Source of the DNA: Alphaproteobacteria bacterium
Lineage (GTDB): Bacteria > Pseudomonadota > Alphaproteobacteria > UBA6615
NCBI GenBank assembly: GCA_021774445.1
Contig: JAJFJA010000006.1
Span: 49,820 to 113,819, forward strand
Direction of reading: 5' to 3'
DNA length: 64,000 nt
Below the pieces are notes generated by a model, which saw nothing but the letters and a program-made list of their open reading frames with translations, ran no database searches and was not told the DNA's origin. A program made the translations under genes and the position numbers. Shown here piece after piece: positions 55,611 through 64,000 of this stretch; the first letter of the stretch is position 1; every line of letters begins with the position of its first letter.

Positions 55611-58352
55611 ATGCTGACCCTCGGCCCATTGGCTTTTGCTGCCCCCTGGTTGCTTCTCGCCTTGGCCGGTCTGCCCTTGCTTTGGTGGCTGTTGCGCGCC
55701 GTCCCGCCGGCGCCGCGCCTGATCCCTTTTCCGGCGATCCGTCTGCTCTTCGGTCTCGATCCGACCGAGGAAACGCCCCATCGCACCCCGTGGTGGTTAC
55801 TGCTTCTCCGGCTTATTCTGGCGGCCTTGGTCATTCTTGCCCTCGCCCGCCCACTGCTCAATCCCGGCAACGACCTGCGGGCCAGTGGACCGCTGCTTCT
55901 GGTCGTCGACAACGGCTGGGCGGCCGCCAAGAATTGGCCGGCGCGTCAGGCCGCCATGGCGGAGGCCATCGACCAAGCCGACCGTGCCGGCAAGCCCGTC
56001 ATGATTCTGCCTACCGCCCCCCTGGCGACCGGCGAACCGCTGCAGACGGGCACTTTGACGCGCGCTGGCGAGGCCCGCCGGCTGGTACAAGGCCTGGCAC
56101 CGAAACCATGGCCGGTCGACCGCGCCGCCGCCCATGCCGCGCTTGCTGAGATCGACCTAACTGGCTCTGCCAACGTCCTGTGGCTGTCCGACGGCATCGA
56201 CAATGGTAGTGCCCGCCTCCTGGCCGAGCGCTTGCAGCAGCTCGGGCCGACCCGGGTCTTAACCGATATGCCGGCCGAACAGCCCGTGTTGCTACTGCCG
56301 CCGCAGCCCGAATTCGACGGCCTGGTCGCCCGCGCCCTGCGGGCCGACGGTCGTGTCGAGCAAAGTTTCACCATCGGCGCCGGTACCGAGGACGGGCGCC
56401 AACTCGGTCAGGAGACATTGCGGTTTGCCGCCGGTGAGACCGTCGCGACGGTAATGGTCGAGTTGCCGTCGGAACTCCGCAACCGCGTCACGCGACTGGC
56501 GGTTGCCGGTGAAAGTAGTGCCGCCTCTGTGGTTCTCGTCGACGAGCGTTTCCGCCGCCGGCCTATTGGCCTGGCCTCCAGCGACACCCCTGACGTCGAC
56601 CAGCCTCTGCTCGGCGACCTTTATTACCTCGACCGCGCCCTCGGCCCCTTTGCCGAAGTCAGGCGCGGCAATATCGAGACTTTGCTCAGCCGGAAAATCG
56701 CCGTGCTGATTCTCGCCGACATTGGCACCTTGACCGGTGCCGAGCGTGGTGCCTTGGAGAATTGGCTCGACCGCGGTGGCGTCCTGGTCCGCTTCGCCGG
56801 CCCCCGTTTGGCCGAAAGCGACGACGATCTGTTGCCCGTCGCCCTGCGCCGCGGCGGCCGCACCTTTGGCGGCGTCATGAGCTGGGAACGCCCGGTAAGC
56901 CTCGCCCCCTTCGAAGCCCAGGGCCCGTTTGCCGGGCTCACCATTCCGCCGGATGTCGTCGTCCGCCGCCAGGTCCTGGCCGAGCCGGCGCCGGATCTCG
57001 GCGGCAAGACCTGGGCCCGGCTCGATGACGGCACCCCTTTGGTCACCGCCGATCGCCGCAGCAGCGGCTGGATCGTCTTGGTCCACACCACCGCCAATAC
57101 CGCCTGGTCCAATCTCTCCCTTTCCGGTCTTTACGTCGACATGCTGCGCCGCGTGGTCGCCCTCAGCCAAGGCGTCGTCGGTGACGATGGTGGCAGCCCG
57201 TTGCCCCCGTTGGCGCTCCTCAACGGTTTCGGACAGCTGACTGAACCCGACAACACCGCCATCGCCATCCCCGCCGGCGGATACGGCGACGCCCGGGTAG
57301 GCCCGCGCACGCCGCCGGGATTTTATGGCTCCGAAACCTCGCGCCGCGCCCTCAATCTCGGCGCTCATATCGACAGCCTCGCCCCGATCGCCGACCTGCC
57401 GGTCGGCATTACCACCACATCTTATGGACCGGCCACTCAACTCGACCTCAAGCGCTGGTTGCTGCTGGTCGCCTTGGGGGTGCTGTTGGCCGATTTCCTG
57501 ATTGGCCTGTTTTTGCGCGGCTTGCTGCCCCTACCCCACGGCAAGACGGCGGCGGTCAAGCATATCGCCGCCGGTGCCATCGCCGCGCTTTTGCTGTTGT
57601 CCCAGCCCGGCCCGGCAGCCGCCCAAACCACCGCGGATGAGGAGGCCATCGCCGCGACCCAGCTAACCCACCTCGCTTATGTCCTCACCGGCGACGATCG
57701 TGCCGACGAGGTCAGCCGCGATGGCTTGATCGGCCTCAATCTCGCCTTGCGGTCGCGAACCTCGGTGGAACCCGGGCCACCGATCGCCGTCGATATCGAG
57801 ACCGATGAGCTGGCGTTCTTCTCGCTGCTCTATTGGCCCATGAGTCCCAATCAGCCCGCCCTCACCGACAATGCGCGCAAGCGCCTCAACGCCTTTCTGC
57901 GCAATGGCGGCACGATCCTGTTCGATACCCTCGACCGGCAATATGCCGGGCTCAGCGGTGTCGGCCCCGGCACCAGTACTCTCCGCCAACTCGTCGCCGG
58001 CCTCGATTTGCCGCCGCTGGTCCCGGTGCCGCCCGACCACGTGCTGACCAAAGCGTTCTATTTGCTGCAGGAATTTCCCGGCCGCTGGTCCGGCGGCAAT
58101 CTCTGGGTCCAGGAGCCCGACAGCCGGGTCAATGATGGCGTCTCGCCGGTCGTCATCGGCGGCAATGACTTTGCCGCCGCTTGGGCCAGCGACGAGTTTG
58201 GCCGGCCGCTCTTTCCGGTCGTTCCCGGCGGCGAGCGCCAGCGCGAGATGGCGCTGCGGTTCGGCGTCAATCTTGTGATGTACGCCCTCACCGGGAACTA
58301 CAAGGCGGATCAAGTCCACGTCCCTGCCATTCTTGAGCGCCTCGGCCAATGA
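55611..58352 (+). CDS. Membrane protein with N-terminal BatA-like and C-terminal DUF4159 domains
   Basis: The 913-residue protein opens with two membrane helices flanking RLIPFPAIRLLFGLDP, the BatA/aerotolerance N-terminal pattern. A VWA-like segment (LLLVVDNGWAAAKNW) and a large middle region follow. A membrane helix near 617-640 precedes a second hydrophobic stretch ending AAAQ near 665. The last 220 residues form DUF4159 (ELAFFSLLYWPM, LNAFLRNGGTILFDT, RWSGGNLWVQE, FGVNLVMYALTGNYKADQVHVP). The role may be envelope-associated. The stop TGA overlaps the next ATG (ATGA). Confidence 0.92.
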   Translation: MLTLGPLAFAAPWLLLALAGLPLLWWLLRAVPPAPRLIPFPAIRLLFGLDPTEETPHRTPWWLLLLRLILAALVILALARPLLNPGNDLRASGPLLLVVDNGWAAAKNWPARQAAMAEAIDQADRAGKPVMILPTAPLATGEPLQTGTLTRAGEARRLVQGLAPKPWPVDRAAAHAALAEIDLTGSANVLWLSDGIDNGSARLLAERLQQLGPTRVLTDMPAEQPVLLLPPQPEFDGLVARALRADGRVEQSFTIGAGTEDGRQLGQETLRFAAGETVATVMVELPSELRNRVTRLAVAGESSAASVVLVDERFRRRPIGLASSDTPDVDQPLLGDLYYLDRALGPFAEVRRGNIETLLSRKIAVLILADIGTLTGAERGALENWLDRGGVLVRFAGPRLAESDDDLLPVALRRGGRTFGGVMSWERPVSLAPFEAQGPFAGLTIPPDVVVRRQVLAEPAPDLGGKTWARLDDGTPLVTADRRSSGWIVLVHTTANTAWSNLSLSGLYVDMLRRVVALSQGVVGDDGGSPLPPLALLNGFGQLTEPDNTAIAIPAGGYGDARVGPRTPPGFYGSETSRRALNLGAHIDSLAPIADLPVGITTTSYGPATQLDLKRWLLLVALGVLLADFLIGLFLRGLLPLPHGKTAAVKHIAAGAIAALLLLSQPGPAAAQTTADEEAIAATQLTHLAYVLTGDDRADEVSRDGLIGLNLALRSRTSVEPGPPIAVDIETDELAFFSLLYWPMSPNQPALTDNARKRLNAFLRNGGTILFDTLDRQYAGLSGVGPGTSTLRQLVAGLDLPPLVPVPPDHVLTKAFYLLQEFPGRWSGGNLWVQEPDSRVNDGVSPVVIGGNDFAAAWASDEFGRPLFPVVPGGERQREMALRFGVNLVMYALTGNYKADQVHVPAILERLGQ

Positions 58353-60457
58353 ACGCCATTTCCCTGGGCTGGGATCCGCTCTTTCCGATCACCGTGATTG
58401 CTGCTCTCGGCGCGGTCAGTGCCCTCATTCTCGCCGCCGGCCTGATCCGCCGTGCCGGCGGCCTGGCGTTGCGGGCGCTCGCCGTCGTCGGCATCCTCGT
58501 TGCCCTCGGCAATCCGGCGGTCATCGTCGAGCAGCGCCAGCCGTTGACCGACATCGCCGTTGTGATCGTCGACGATACCGCGAGCCAGGCCATCGGCGAC
58601 CGCCGCGACCGCACCGCGGCGGCCCTTGCGGCCGTCGAAGAACAACTCGGCAGCCGCGACGATATCGAGGTTCGGGTCGTTCATGTCGCCCCCGGCGACG
58701 GCCCGGCGCGCGGTGGCCCGGTCGATGGCACTCACCTCTTCGCCGCCCTCGAGCGTGCCCTGGCGGACATACCGCGCCGCCGTTTGGCCGGCGTGATGAT
58801 GATTACCGACGGCCAGATCCATGACGCCCCAACCCCGGAGGCGCTGAACATCCAGGCCCCGCTGCATGCCCTGATCACCGGCGACCGCACCGCCGGCGAC
58901 CGCAAGCTCACGGTCATCGAAGCGCCCAACTTCGGTATCGTCGGCGAACAGGTGGAGGTCGTCATCCGTGTCGACGACCCGCCGACCGCCGATCGCCGTC
59001 AGGCCCGCCTTCAGTTGCGCCGCGACGGCGAGACCCAAAGCCGTACCGTCCTGGTCGACATCGGCACCGACCATGTTCTCAGCCTGCCCATCGACCGCGG
59101 CGGCACCAGTGTTTTCGAGCTTGCCGTCGAGCCCGGCCCGGAGGAGCTCACCGAGGTCAACAACCGCACCGTGATCGTCGTCAACGGCGTCCGCGACCGG
59201 CTGCGGGTCTTGTTGGTCTCCGGCCAGCCTCATCCTGGCGAGCGGACCTGGCGCAATTTGCTCAAGGCGGACCCGTCAGTGGACTTGGTGCATTTCACCA
59301 TTCTCCGCCCGCCGGAGAAGCAGGACGGCACCCCGGTCCGCGAACTCAGTTTGATCGCATTTCCCATTCGCGAGCTGTTCGAGATCAAGCTCCACGATTT
59401 CGACCTCATCATCTTCGACAACTACGAACGCCGCGGCGTGCTGCCGCAATTCTATCTCGCCAACATCGCCGACTATGTGAACGCCGGCGGCGCGCTGCTG
59501 GAGGCGGTCGGCCCCGGCTTTGCCTCGCCGCTCAGCCTCTATCGCACCCCCCTGGCCGAGGTTTTACCCGGCGCGCCGACCGGCGACATCATTGAGGAGG
59601 GTTTTCGCGCCCGGGTCACCGATCCCGGCTATCGTCATCCGGTCACCGCCGCGCTGCCGGGCGCCGGCACGCCTGGTGGTACCGCGGCCGCCGACTGGGG
59701 CCGCTGGTTCCGCCATATCGAGGTCACCGCCCGTTCCGGCACGGTCTTGATGGACGGTGCCCGTGAAAACCCCTTGCTCATTCTCGACCGGGTTGGCGAA
59801 GGCCGCGTCGCCCAGCTCTTGAGCGACCAAATTTGGCTGTGGGCACGCGGTTACGAGGGTGGCGGCCCGCACGCGGAACTGCTGCGTCGCCTCGCCCATT
59901 GGCTCATGAAGGAGCCGGAGCTCGAGGAGGACCGTCTGGTCGCCCTGGTTCAGGGCGACCGCATGGCGATCACCCGCCACAGTCTGGAACTCGACGACAG
60001 CCCGGTGGAGGTAACCTTCCCCTCCGGCCGGGTCGAGCTGGTGCCGATGGCGGAAGCGGGCGGTGGCCAGGCGACCGGCAGCATTCAAGTCGATGAGGCC
60101 GGCCTGTATCATTTGAGCGATGGCAGCCGCACAACGTTGTCGGCGATCGGCGCCCTGAACCCGCTGGAATTCCAGAGCGTTGCCGCCACCGACGAGATCC
60201 TGGCGCCGATTGCCGCCGCCACCGGCGGCGGCGTCGTCTGGCTCGCCGACGCCAGTACCCCGGACCTGCGCCGCGTCCAGCGTGACCGTGAGATGGCCGG
60301 CGCCGCGGCCGGCGGCACCCGGCCCTGGCTCGGCCTGCAGCGTAATGGCGATTCGATCACCCTCGGCGTCGCCGAAGTGCCGCTCTTGCCCGCCCTGCTG
60401 ATCCTCCTATTTACCTTACTCTCCCTGCTCCAGGCTTGGCGCAGAGAGGGGCGTTAG
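58349..60457 (+). CDS. Large membrane protein, VWA/glutamine-amidotransferase-like
   Basis: The 702-residue protein has two N-terminal membrane helices (near 15-33 and 38-55). A VWA-like segment DIAVVIVDDTASQAIGDRRDR, a Rossmann-like LRVLLVSGQPHPGERTWRNLLKADPSVDLVHF, and a class I amidotransferase-like fold (DLIIFDNYERRG, GGALLEAVGPGF) follow. It ends in a C-terminal membrane helix LLPALLILLFTLLSLLQAW. Catalytic Cys/His of true amidotransferases are not evident. It is coupled to the DUF4159 gene by ATGA and ends the MoxR operon. Confidence 0.88.
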   Translation: MNAISLGWDPLFPITVIAALGAVSALILAAGLIRRAGGLALRALAVVGILVALGNPAVIVEQRQPLTDIAVVIVDDTASQAIGDRRDRTAAALAAVEEQLGSRDDIEVRVVHVAPGDGPARGGPVDGTHLFAALERALADIPRRRLAGVMMITDGQIHDAPTPEALNIQAPLHALITGDRTAGDRKLTVIEAPNFGIVGEQVEVVIRVDDPPTADRRQARLQLRRDGETQSRTVLVDIGTDHVLSLPIDRGGTSVFELAVEPGPEELTEVNNRTVIVVNGVRDRLRVLLVSGQPHPGERTWRNLLKADPSVDLVHFTILRPPEKQDGTPVRELSLIAFPIRELFEIKLHDFDLIIFDNYERRGVLPQFYLANIADYVNAGGALLEAVGPGFASPLSLYRTPLAEVLPGAPTGDIIEEGFRARVTDPGYRHPVTAALPGAGTPGGTAAADWGRWFRHIEVTARSGTVLMDGARENPLLILDRVGEGRVAQLLSDQIWLWARGYEGGGPHAELLRRLAHWLMKEPELEEDRLVALVQGDRMAITRHSLELDDSPVEVTFPSGRVELVPMAEAGGGQATGSIQVDEAGLYHLSDGSRTTLSAIGALNPLEFQSVAATDEILAPIAAATGGGVVWLADASTPDLRRVQRDREMAGAAAGGTRPWLGLQRNGDSITLGVAEVPLLPALLILLFTLLSLLQAWRREGR

Positions 60458-60511
60458 TGAGGGGCGCTAATATCGGCCCCGGATAGTCACGCGAGCGGAG
60501 AGCTTCGGATC

Positions 60512-61501
60512 ATGGGAATGCTTGTCGATGGTGTTTGGCATCAAGTCGTGCCGGCACAAGCGGACTCCGGCGGGCGGTTCGTCCGCGCCACCAGCCAATT
60601 CCGCCACTGGATCACCGCCGACGGCTCACCGGGTCCCACCGGTGACGGTGGCTTCGCCGCCGCGCCCGACCGTTATCATCTCTACGTCAGTTTGGCCTGC
60701 CCCTGGGCCCACCGCACCCTGATCGTGCGTCAACTCAAGGGACTTGAGGATCTCATCTCGGTCTCGGTCACCCATTGGCACATGGCCGAGCATGGCTGGA
60801 CGTTCGCGCCCGGCGCTGGCGTCGTGCCGGATCCCATCAACCACGCCGACTATTTGTATGAGGTCTATCGCGCCGCCCAATCGGACTATACCGGCCGTAT
60901 CAGCGTCCCTGTGCTTTGGGACAAGCAGACCGGCACCGTCGTCAGCAACGAGTCTTCTGAGATCATTCGCATGTTCAACGGCGCCTTCGATGCCTGGGGC
61001 CGCGCCGACCTCGATTTCTATCCCGCCGAGCAGCGGTCCGAGATCGACGCCGTGAACGACGATGTTTATGCGAATCTCAACAACGGCGTCTATCGCTGCG
61101 GTTTCGCCAAAACCCAAGAAGCCTACGACGGCGCCGTCGCCGACTTGTTCGCCTGCCTCGACCGGCTCGAGCAACGCTTGAGCACCCGGCGTTATCTTAT
61201 CGGCGACGGCCTTACCGAGGCCGACATCCGCCTTTTGCCAACCTTGTTACGCTTCGATCCGGTCTATCACACCCACTTCAAATGCAACCGCCGCCGCATC
61301 AGGGACTATCCCAATCTGTGGAACTACACCCTTGATCTCTACCAGCTTCCCGGCATTGCCGAGACGGTCAACCTGCACCACATCAAGAACCACTATTTCG
61401 GCAGCCATGAGAGCATCAACCCGACCCGCATCGTCCCCATCGGACCCCTGATCGACTACACCGCCCCCCACGACCGCGACCGCCTACCAAAAGCAGCCTA
61501 G
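60512..61501 (+). CDS. Glutathione S-transferase family protein, probable glutathionyl-hydroquinone reductase
   Basis: The 329-residue xi-class GST-like protein has the active-site motif LACPWAHRTLIVR near 63, with the catalytic Cys. VPVLWDKQTGTVVSNESSEIIRMFN is the GSH-binding motif. GVYRCGFAKTQEAYDGAV and the C-terminal LLPTLLRFDPVYHTHFKCNRR are both conserved in YqjG/PcpF. It reduces glutathionyl-hydroquinones with glutathione. It is separated from the MoxR operon by 54 bp and begins its own unit. Confidence 0.93.
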   Translation: MGMLVDGVWHQVVPAQADSGGRFVRATSQFRHWITADGSPGPTGDGGFAAAPDRYHLYVSLACPWAHRTLIVRQLKGLEDLISVSVTHWHMAEHGWTFAPGAGVVPDPINHADYLYEVYRAAQSDYTGRISVPVLWDKQTGTVVSNESSEIIRMFNGAFDAWGRADLDFYPAEQRSEIDAVNDDVYANLNNGVYRCGFAKTQEAYDGAVADLFACLDRLEQRLSTRRYLIGDGLTEADIRLLPTLLRFDPVYHTHFKCNRRRIRDYPNLWNYTLDLYQLPGIAETVNLHHIKNHYFGSHESINPTRIVPIGPLIDYTAPHDRDRLPKAA

Positions 61502-61513
61502 GGCCCCCTCGCC

Positions 61514-61546
61514 GTCATTGCGGGCCCCCTAAGCGAAGCAATCCAG
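61514..61546. repeat. Dispersed repeat, copy C
   Basis: GTCATTGCGGGCCCC, then AGCGAAGCAATCCAG, matches the GTCATTGCGAG...GAAGCAATCCAG half-element also seen at 8636 and, in reverse, at 11572. It lies between the convergent GST-like and DUF924 genes, where two GGGCCCCCT blocks (61501 and 61522) also flank it. Confidence 0.6.
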
Positions 61547-61618
61547 CCTTAATGATCCGCACAGGCTAAGTCAGACGGCAGCATCCTCGTCGCCGGATCG
61601 CCGCTAACGTGCTCGCCA

Positions 61619-62176
61619 CTAAAAAGAAGACCCCGGTTCCTTGAGAAAGGCGATTTCCTCATTGCTGCTCCCGCGTCCCAAAACGGCGTTGCGATGCGGA
61701 AACCGCCCGAATCGCGCCACGATATCGCGATGGGCAACCGCCGCTTTCTGAGTCTTTTGCGATTCCACCCCCGCAAGCGCCTGACACAGCGCCACGCAAC
61801 GCTCCTGATCCGCCAACCGCTCGCTATGCATGAAGGGCAAATAGAAGAATTGCCGCCGCAGCGGCGGCACCCCTTGGTCGAAACCCCGCGCCAACGCCGC
61901 CTCCGCACACTGCCTCGCCATTACATCGGTCGCAAAAGCCTGCGGGTTTTCTCGAAACATGTTGCGCGGAAATTGGTCCAAGACAATGCACAGCGCCAAG
62001 GCCCCCTCCACCGACGCCGCCCAATGCTCGAGCGACCCTGCGGACGCGGCATCATAGGTCGCCCGAAACCGCGCCGTCAGATCCCGATCGAAGGCCGCAT
62101 TCTTCTTGTACCAAGCCTCGGCCCTGGCTTCCTCGAACCAGAAACTCAGCACGCTCTCTATCGTCGCAATTGCCAT
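61619..62176 (-). CDS. DUF924 family protein
   Basis: The 185-residue protein has VLSFWFEEARAEAWYKKNAAFDRDLTARF, then ALCIVLDQFPRNMFRENPQAFATD and FFYLPFMHSERLADQERCV, and ends with GRFPHRNAVLGR, the TPR-like DUF924 pattern. The function is not known. It is divergent from the D-lyxose-isomerase-like gene with about 50 bp between the starts. Confidence 0.92.
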   Translation of the reverse strand: MAIATIESVLSFWFEEARAEAWYKKNAAFDRDLTARFRATYDAASAGSLEHWAASVEGALALCIVLDQFPRNMFRENPQAFATDVMARQCAEAALARGFDQGVPPLRRQFFYLPFMHSERLADQERCVALCQALAGVESQKTQKAAVAHRDIVARFGRFPHRNAVLGRGSSNEEIAFLKEPGSSF

Positions 62177-62226
62177 GTCGCCAACATTCCTACAGGCTCA
62201 ACGCCGCGCCGATCGGGAGAGTGAGA

Positions 62227-62907
62227 ATGAAACGAAGCAAAATCAACCGGATTATTCGCACCGCCAAAGACGCCTTCGCCGGCCACGGCTTCGCCCTGCC
62301 GCCCTTCGCCTTTTGGTCCCCCGACGATTGGCGCGCCAAAGGACCGGAGGTCTCCGAAATACCGGCGCATGGTTTAGGTTGGGACATCACCGATTTCGGC
62401 CTCGGCGATTTTGCTCAACATGGCCTGACCCTGTTCACCATCCGCAACGGCACCCCCGACGCCGTCAGGAGCGGCCAAGGCAAGACCTACTGCGAAAAGC
62501 TGGCTTTCATGGAACTGGGCCAGCGCTGCCCGGACCATCACCACTACGTCAAAGTCGAGGACATTATCAACCGCGCCGGCGGCGAGCTGGTGATCCAACT
62601 CCATGCCAGCGACGATCATGGCGCCTTCACCGACGACGCCCTAACAATCAGCGTCGACGGCGTCGAACGTTTCATCGCGGCCGGCGATACCGTGCGCCTG
62701 ACCCCGGGCGAGAGCCTGACCTTGAATCCCGGCGTCTACCACGGCCTCTGGCCCGAAAGCGCCCCGGTGATGTTCGGCGAGGTCTCGGTCGTCAACGACG
62801 ACCAAGCCGACAACCGTTTCCACCGACCCGTCGGCCGTTTCCCCAAAATCGACGAGGACGAGCCGCCCGAACATCTGCTGATCGGCGACTACGCAGAGTA
62901 CTACTGA
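62227..62907 (+). CDS. D-lyxose ketol-isomerase-like protein, 3' end at IS3 junction
   Basis: The 226-residue cupin enzyme probably interconverts D-lyxose and D-xylulose or D-mannose and D-fructose. Metal ligands appear in CPDHHHYVKVEDIINR, and a later His in NPGVYHGLWPES. AFWSPDDW and FGEVSVVNDDQADNRFHRPVGRFP are conserved. The ATG at 62227 follows GGGAG. The TGA at 62905-62907 coincides with the first bases of the TGACCTGCC end of the IS3 element, so the last residues or the stop probably come from the insertion. The protein still has near-normal length. Confidence 0.85.
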   Translation: MKRSKINRIIRTAKDAFAGHGFALPPFAFWSPDDWRAKGPEVSEIPAHGLGWDITDFGLGDFAQHGLTLFTIRNGTPDAVRSGQGKTYCEKLAFMELGQRCPDHHHYVKVEDIINRAGGELVIQLHASDDHGAFTDDALTISVDGVERFIAAGDTVRLTPGESLTLNPGVYHGLWPESAPVMFGEVSVVNDDQADNRFHRPVGRFPKIDEDEPPEHLLIGDYAEYY

Positions 62908-62922
62908 CCTGCCACTGAACTT

Positions 62923-63852
62923 TCATCCAGTTGGCCCCGGAGTCCTGTGTGTTGATACGCCGTTTGGCGCGGGATGAGCAACCGGCCGGTACACGCTGTT
63001 TGTTAGTGACGGCGTGTTGGGGTTGGCTGCGGTGGTCAGGTGTTTGGCAAAGGTGGCTGGGGTCTGGTAGCCCAGCGCCGAGTGAGGTCGCTGGGTATTG
63101 TAGTCCTCGCGCCATCTGGCGAGCACGGCGCGGGCATGGGCCAAGCCGTGGAAAAGGGTTTCGTTGAGCAGTTCATCACGCATGCGCCCATTGAAGCTCT
63201 CAACAAAGCCGTTTTGCATTGGTTTGCCCGGGGCGATGTAATGCCATTCGATCCTGTACTCAGCGCACCAGTTGAGGATGGCGTTGGAGGTCAGCTCGGT
63301 GCCGTTGTCGGAGACGATCATGCCGGGTTTGCCCCGCTGGGCGATGATTGCCGACAGTTCACGCGCCACCCGCCGGCCCGAGATTGAAGTGTCCGGAATG
63401 GCTCCCAGACATTCGCGGGTGACGTCATCGACGATATTGAGGATGCGGAACCGGCGGCCGCAGCCGAACTGGTCATGCACGAAGTCCAACGACCAACGGG
63501 CGTTGGCATGTGCCGCCACCAGGATCGGCGCCCGGGTACCCACCGCCTTGCGCCGGGCACGCCGCTTGCGCACACTCAGCCCTTCCTCGCGATACAGCCG
63601 GTAGATGCGATTGATCCCCGACGGCTCGCCCTCGCGCCGCAACAGAACAAACAGGCGACGATAGCCGAACCGCCGCCGTTCGTTGGCTAGATCGCGCAGG
63701 CGCCCACGCAGGGCCGTGTCATCCGGGCGGCGGGATCGATAGCGCACCATCTTGCGATCCGCGCCGGCAATCCGGCAGGCCCGCCGCTCCGACAGGCCCA
63801 GCCCGGCCTGCAGATGCGCGACCGCGGCGCGCTTGGCGACGGGCCTTACCAT
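62923..63852 (-). CDS. IS3-family transposase OrfB (DDE integrase domain)
   Basis: The 309-residue protein has an N-terminal helix-turn-helix ([14 protein letters not shown]), an HTH_21-like middle ([15 protein letters not shown]) and a full rve domain. Catalytic residues are D123 in [11 protein letters not shown]182 in [10 protein letters not shown] and E218 in [17 protein letters not shown], a DD(58)E(35)-type spacing. It appears intact. It overlaps orfA in the -1 frame at an A-rich stretch (63851-63859), so an OrfAB fusion through -1 frameshifting is likely. Confidence 0.94.
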   Translation of the reverse strand: MVRPVAKRAAVAHLQAGLGLSERRACRIAGADRKMVRYRSRRPDDTALRGRLRDLANERRRFGYRRLFVLLRREGEPSGINRIYRLYREEGLSVRKRRARRKAVGTRAPILVAAHANARWSLDFVHDQFGCGRRFRILNIVDDVTRECLGAIPDTSISGRRVARELSAIIAQRGKPGMIVSDNGTELTSNAILNWCAEYRIEWHYIAPGKPMQNGFVESFNGRMRDELLNETLFHGLAHARAVLARWREDYNTQRPHSALGYQTPATFAKHLTTAANPNTPSLTNSVYRPVAHPAPNGVSTHRTPGPTG

Positions 63853-64000
63853 TTTTTTGCCAGCAGCTCGCGCATCGCCGCCGCATCCAACATCTGCTCG
63901 GCCAGCAGTTTCTTCAGCTTGGCGTTCTCATCCTCAAGCGCCTTCAGCCGCTTCGCCTCCGAAACCGTCATGCCGCCATACTTGCTCTTCCAGGCGTAAA
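63846..64000 (-). CDS. IS3-family transposase OrfA, C-terminal part
   Basis: Only about 50 C-terminal residues are visible because the gene runs off the right edge. They read [18 protein letters not shown], then a leucine-zipper-like segment [20 protein letters not shown] and end LLAKKW. This is the standard OrfA end of IS407-type elements (Transposase_8). The A7 run in AAAAAAATGG before its TAA is the expected slippery site for -1 frameshifting into orfB. Confidence 0.9.
   Translation of the reverse strand, partial: YAWKSKYGGMTVSEAKRLKALEDENAKLKKLLAEQMLDAAAMRELLAKKW

Larger units (their letters stand above)
62905..64000 (-). mobile_element. IS3-family element (IS407-like), cut by the window edge
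   Basis: The element's right end begins TGACCTGCCACTGAAC at 62905, the terminal pattern of IS407-group IS3 elements. It holds orfB (62923-63852) and the 3' part of orfA (63846 onward), in the usual overlapping order read leftward. The other end and target duplication lie beyond 64000, so full length is unknown. Confidence 0.8.

Noticed and set aside
56292..57440. 382-codon minus-strand frame within the DUF4159 gene
   Set aside because: Composition is typical of antisense shadows and no homology is recognisable; the plus-strand gene has domains throughout.

Overview
The window is a GC-rich, densely coding bacterial chromosome segment. The gene set points to an alphaproteobacterium, most likely of the Rhodospirillales type. 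The evidence is a GapR/DUF2312 protein, a DUF1244 protein, a one-polypeptide indolepyruvate:ferredoxin oxidoreductase, a petABC cytochrome bc1 operon, a UbiK-type factor, a NdufAF7-like methyltransferase and a MarR/OmpR/EnvZ trio beside ilvE. The taxonomic call is inference from family content; no 16S rRNA is present. I saw no tRNA, rRNA, CRISPR array, prophage or plasmid module. Nearly everything is conserved housekeeping. The only mobile element is an IS3-family element cut by the right edge.

Layout. 0-8 kb: start of an M3 oligoendopeptidase (leftward), a long-chain acyl-CoA synthetase, a BON-domain lipoprotein, a UDP-glucuronate epimerase (leftward) and the fused indolepyruvate oxidoreductase. 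8-16 kb: gapR and DUF1244, a carboxylate-amine ligase, pyruvate kinase, dps behind a long palindrome with an Irr-box-like core, an EF-G paralogue and an aspartate aminotransferase. 16-27 kb: uvrB, a Ca2+/Na+ antiporter, an SDR, an AT-rich intergenic region with DnaA boxes (candidate oriC), uvrC, pgsA, mobB, a chemoreceptor, then moeA-moaD-moaE. 27-34 kb: ilvE divergent from a MarR/response regulator/sensor kinase operon, then a leftward run of ybjN, proC, a TetR regulator, a CsaA-like protein and a Gfo/Idh oxidoreductase. 34-44 kb: ubiK divergent from hldD-lgt-NdufAF7-pgeF-lipoprotein, then prs-rplY-pth-ychF. 43-48 kb: leftward petABC, mtnP and a VOC protein. 48-54 kb: trmL, hemF, two tandem paralogous secreted proteins of unknown function, then leftward DUF1285-nudix-DUF6111-cca. 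53.6-60.5 kb: a MoxR/DUF58/DUF4159/large membrane protein operon. 60.5-64 kb: a glutathionyl-hydroquinone reductase-like protein, DUF924, a D-lyxose-isomerase-like protein and the IS3 element, whose end appears to supply that gene's stop codon.

Functional themes are nucleotide excision repair (uvrB, uvrC), molybdenum cofactor synthesis (mobB, moeA, moaD, moaE), respiration (petABC, with hemF nearby), envelope biogenesis (hldD, lgt, pgeF, pgsA), translation quality control (pth, ychF, rplY, trmL, cca, EF-G paralogue) and iron storage (dps).

The most noteworthy non-coding signals are the DnaA-box/IHF/AT-rich cluster at 19880-20118, the 39-bp palindrome upstream of dps, three successive 30-bp hairpin repeats between the response regulator and its kinase, a 16-bp-arm palindrome at a convergent gene end, and a dispersed inverted-repeat family related to CATTGCGAG...GCAATCCAG. 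I did not find a clearly unprecedented multi-gene system. The candidates that come closest are flagged with modest scores.
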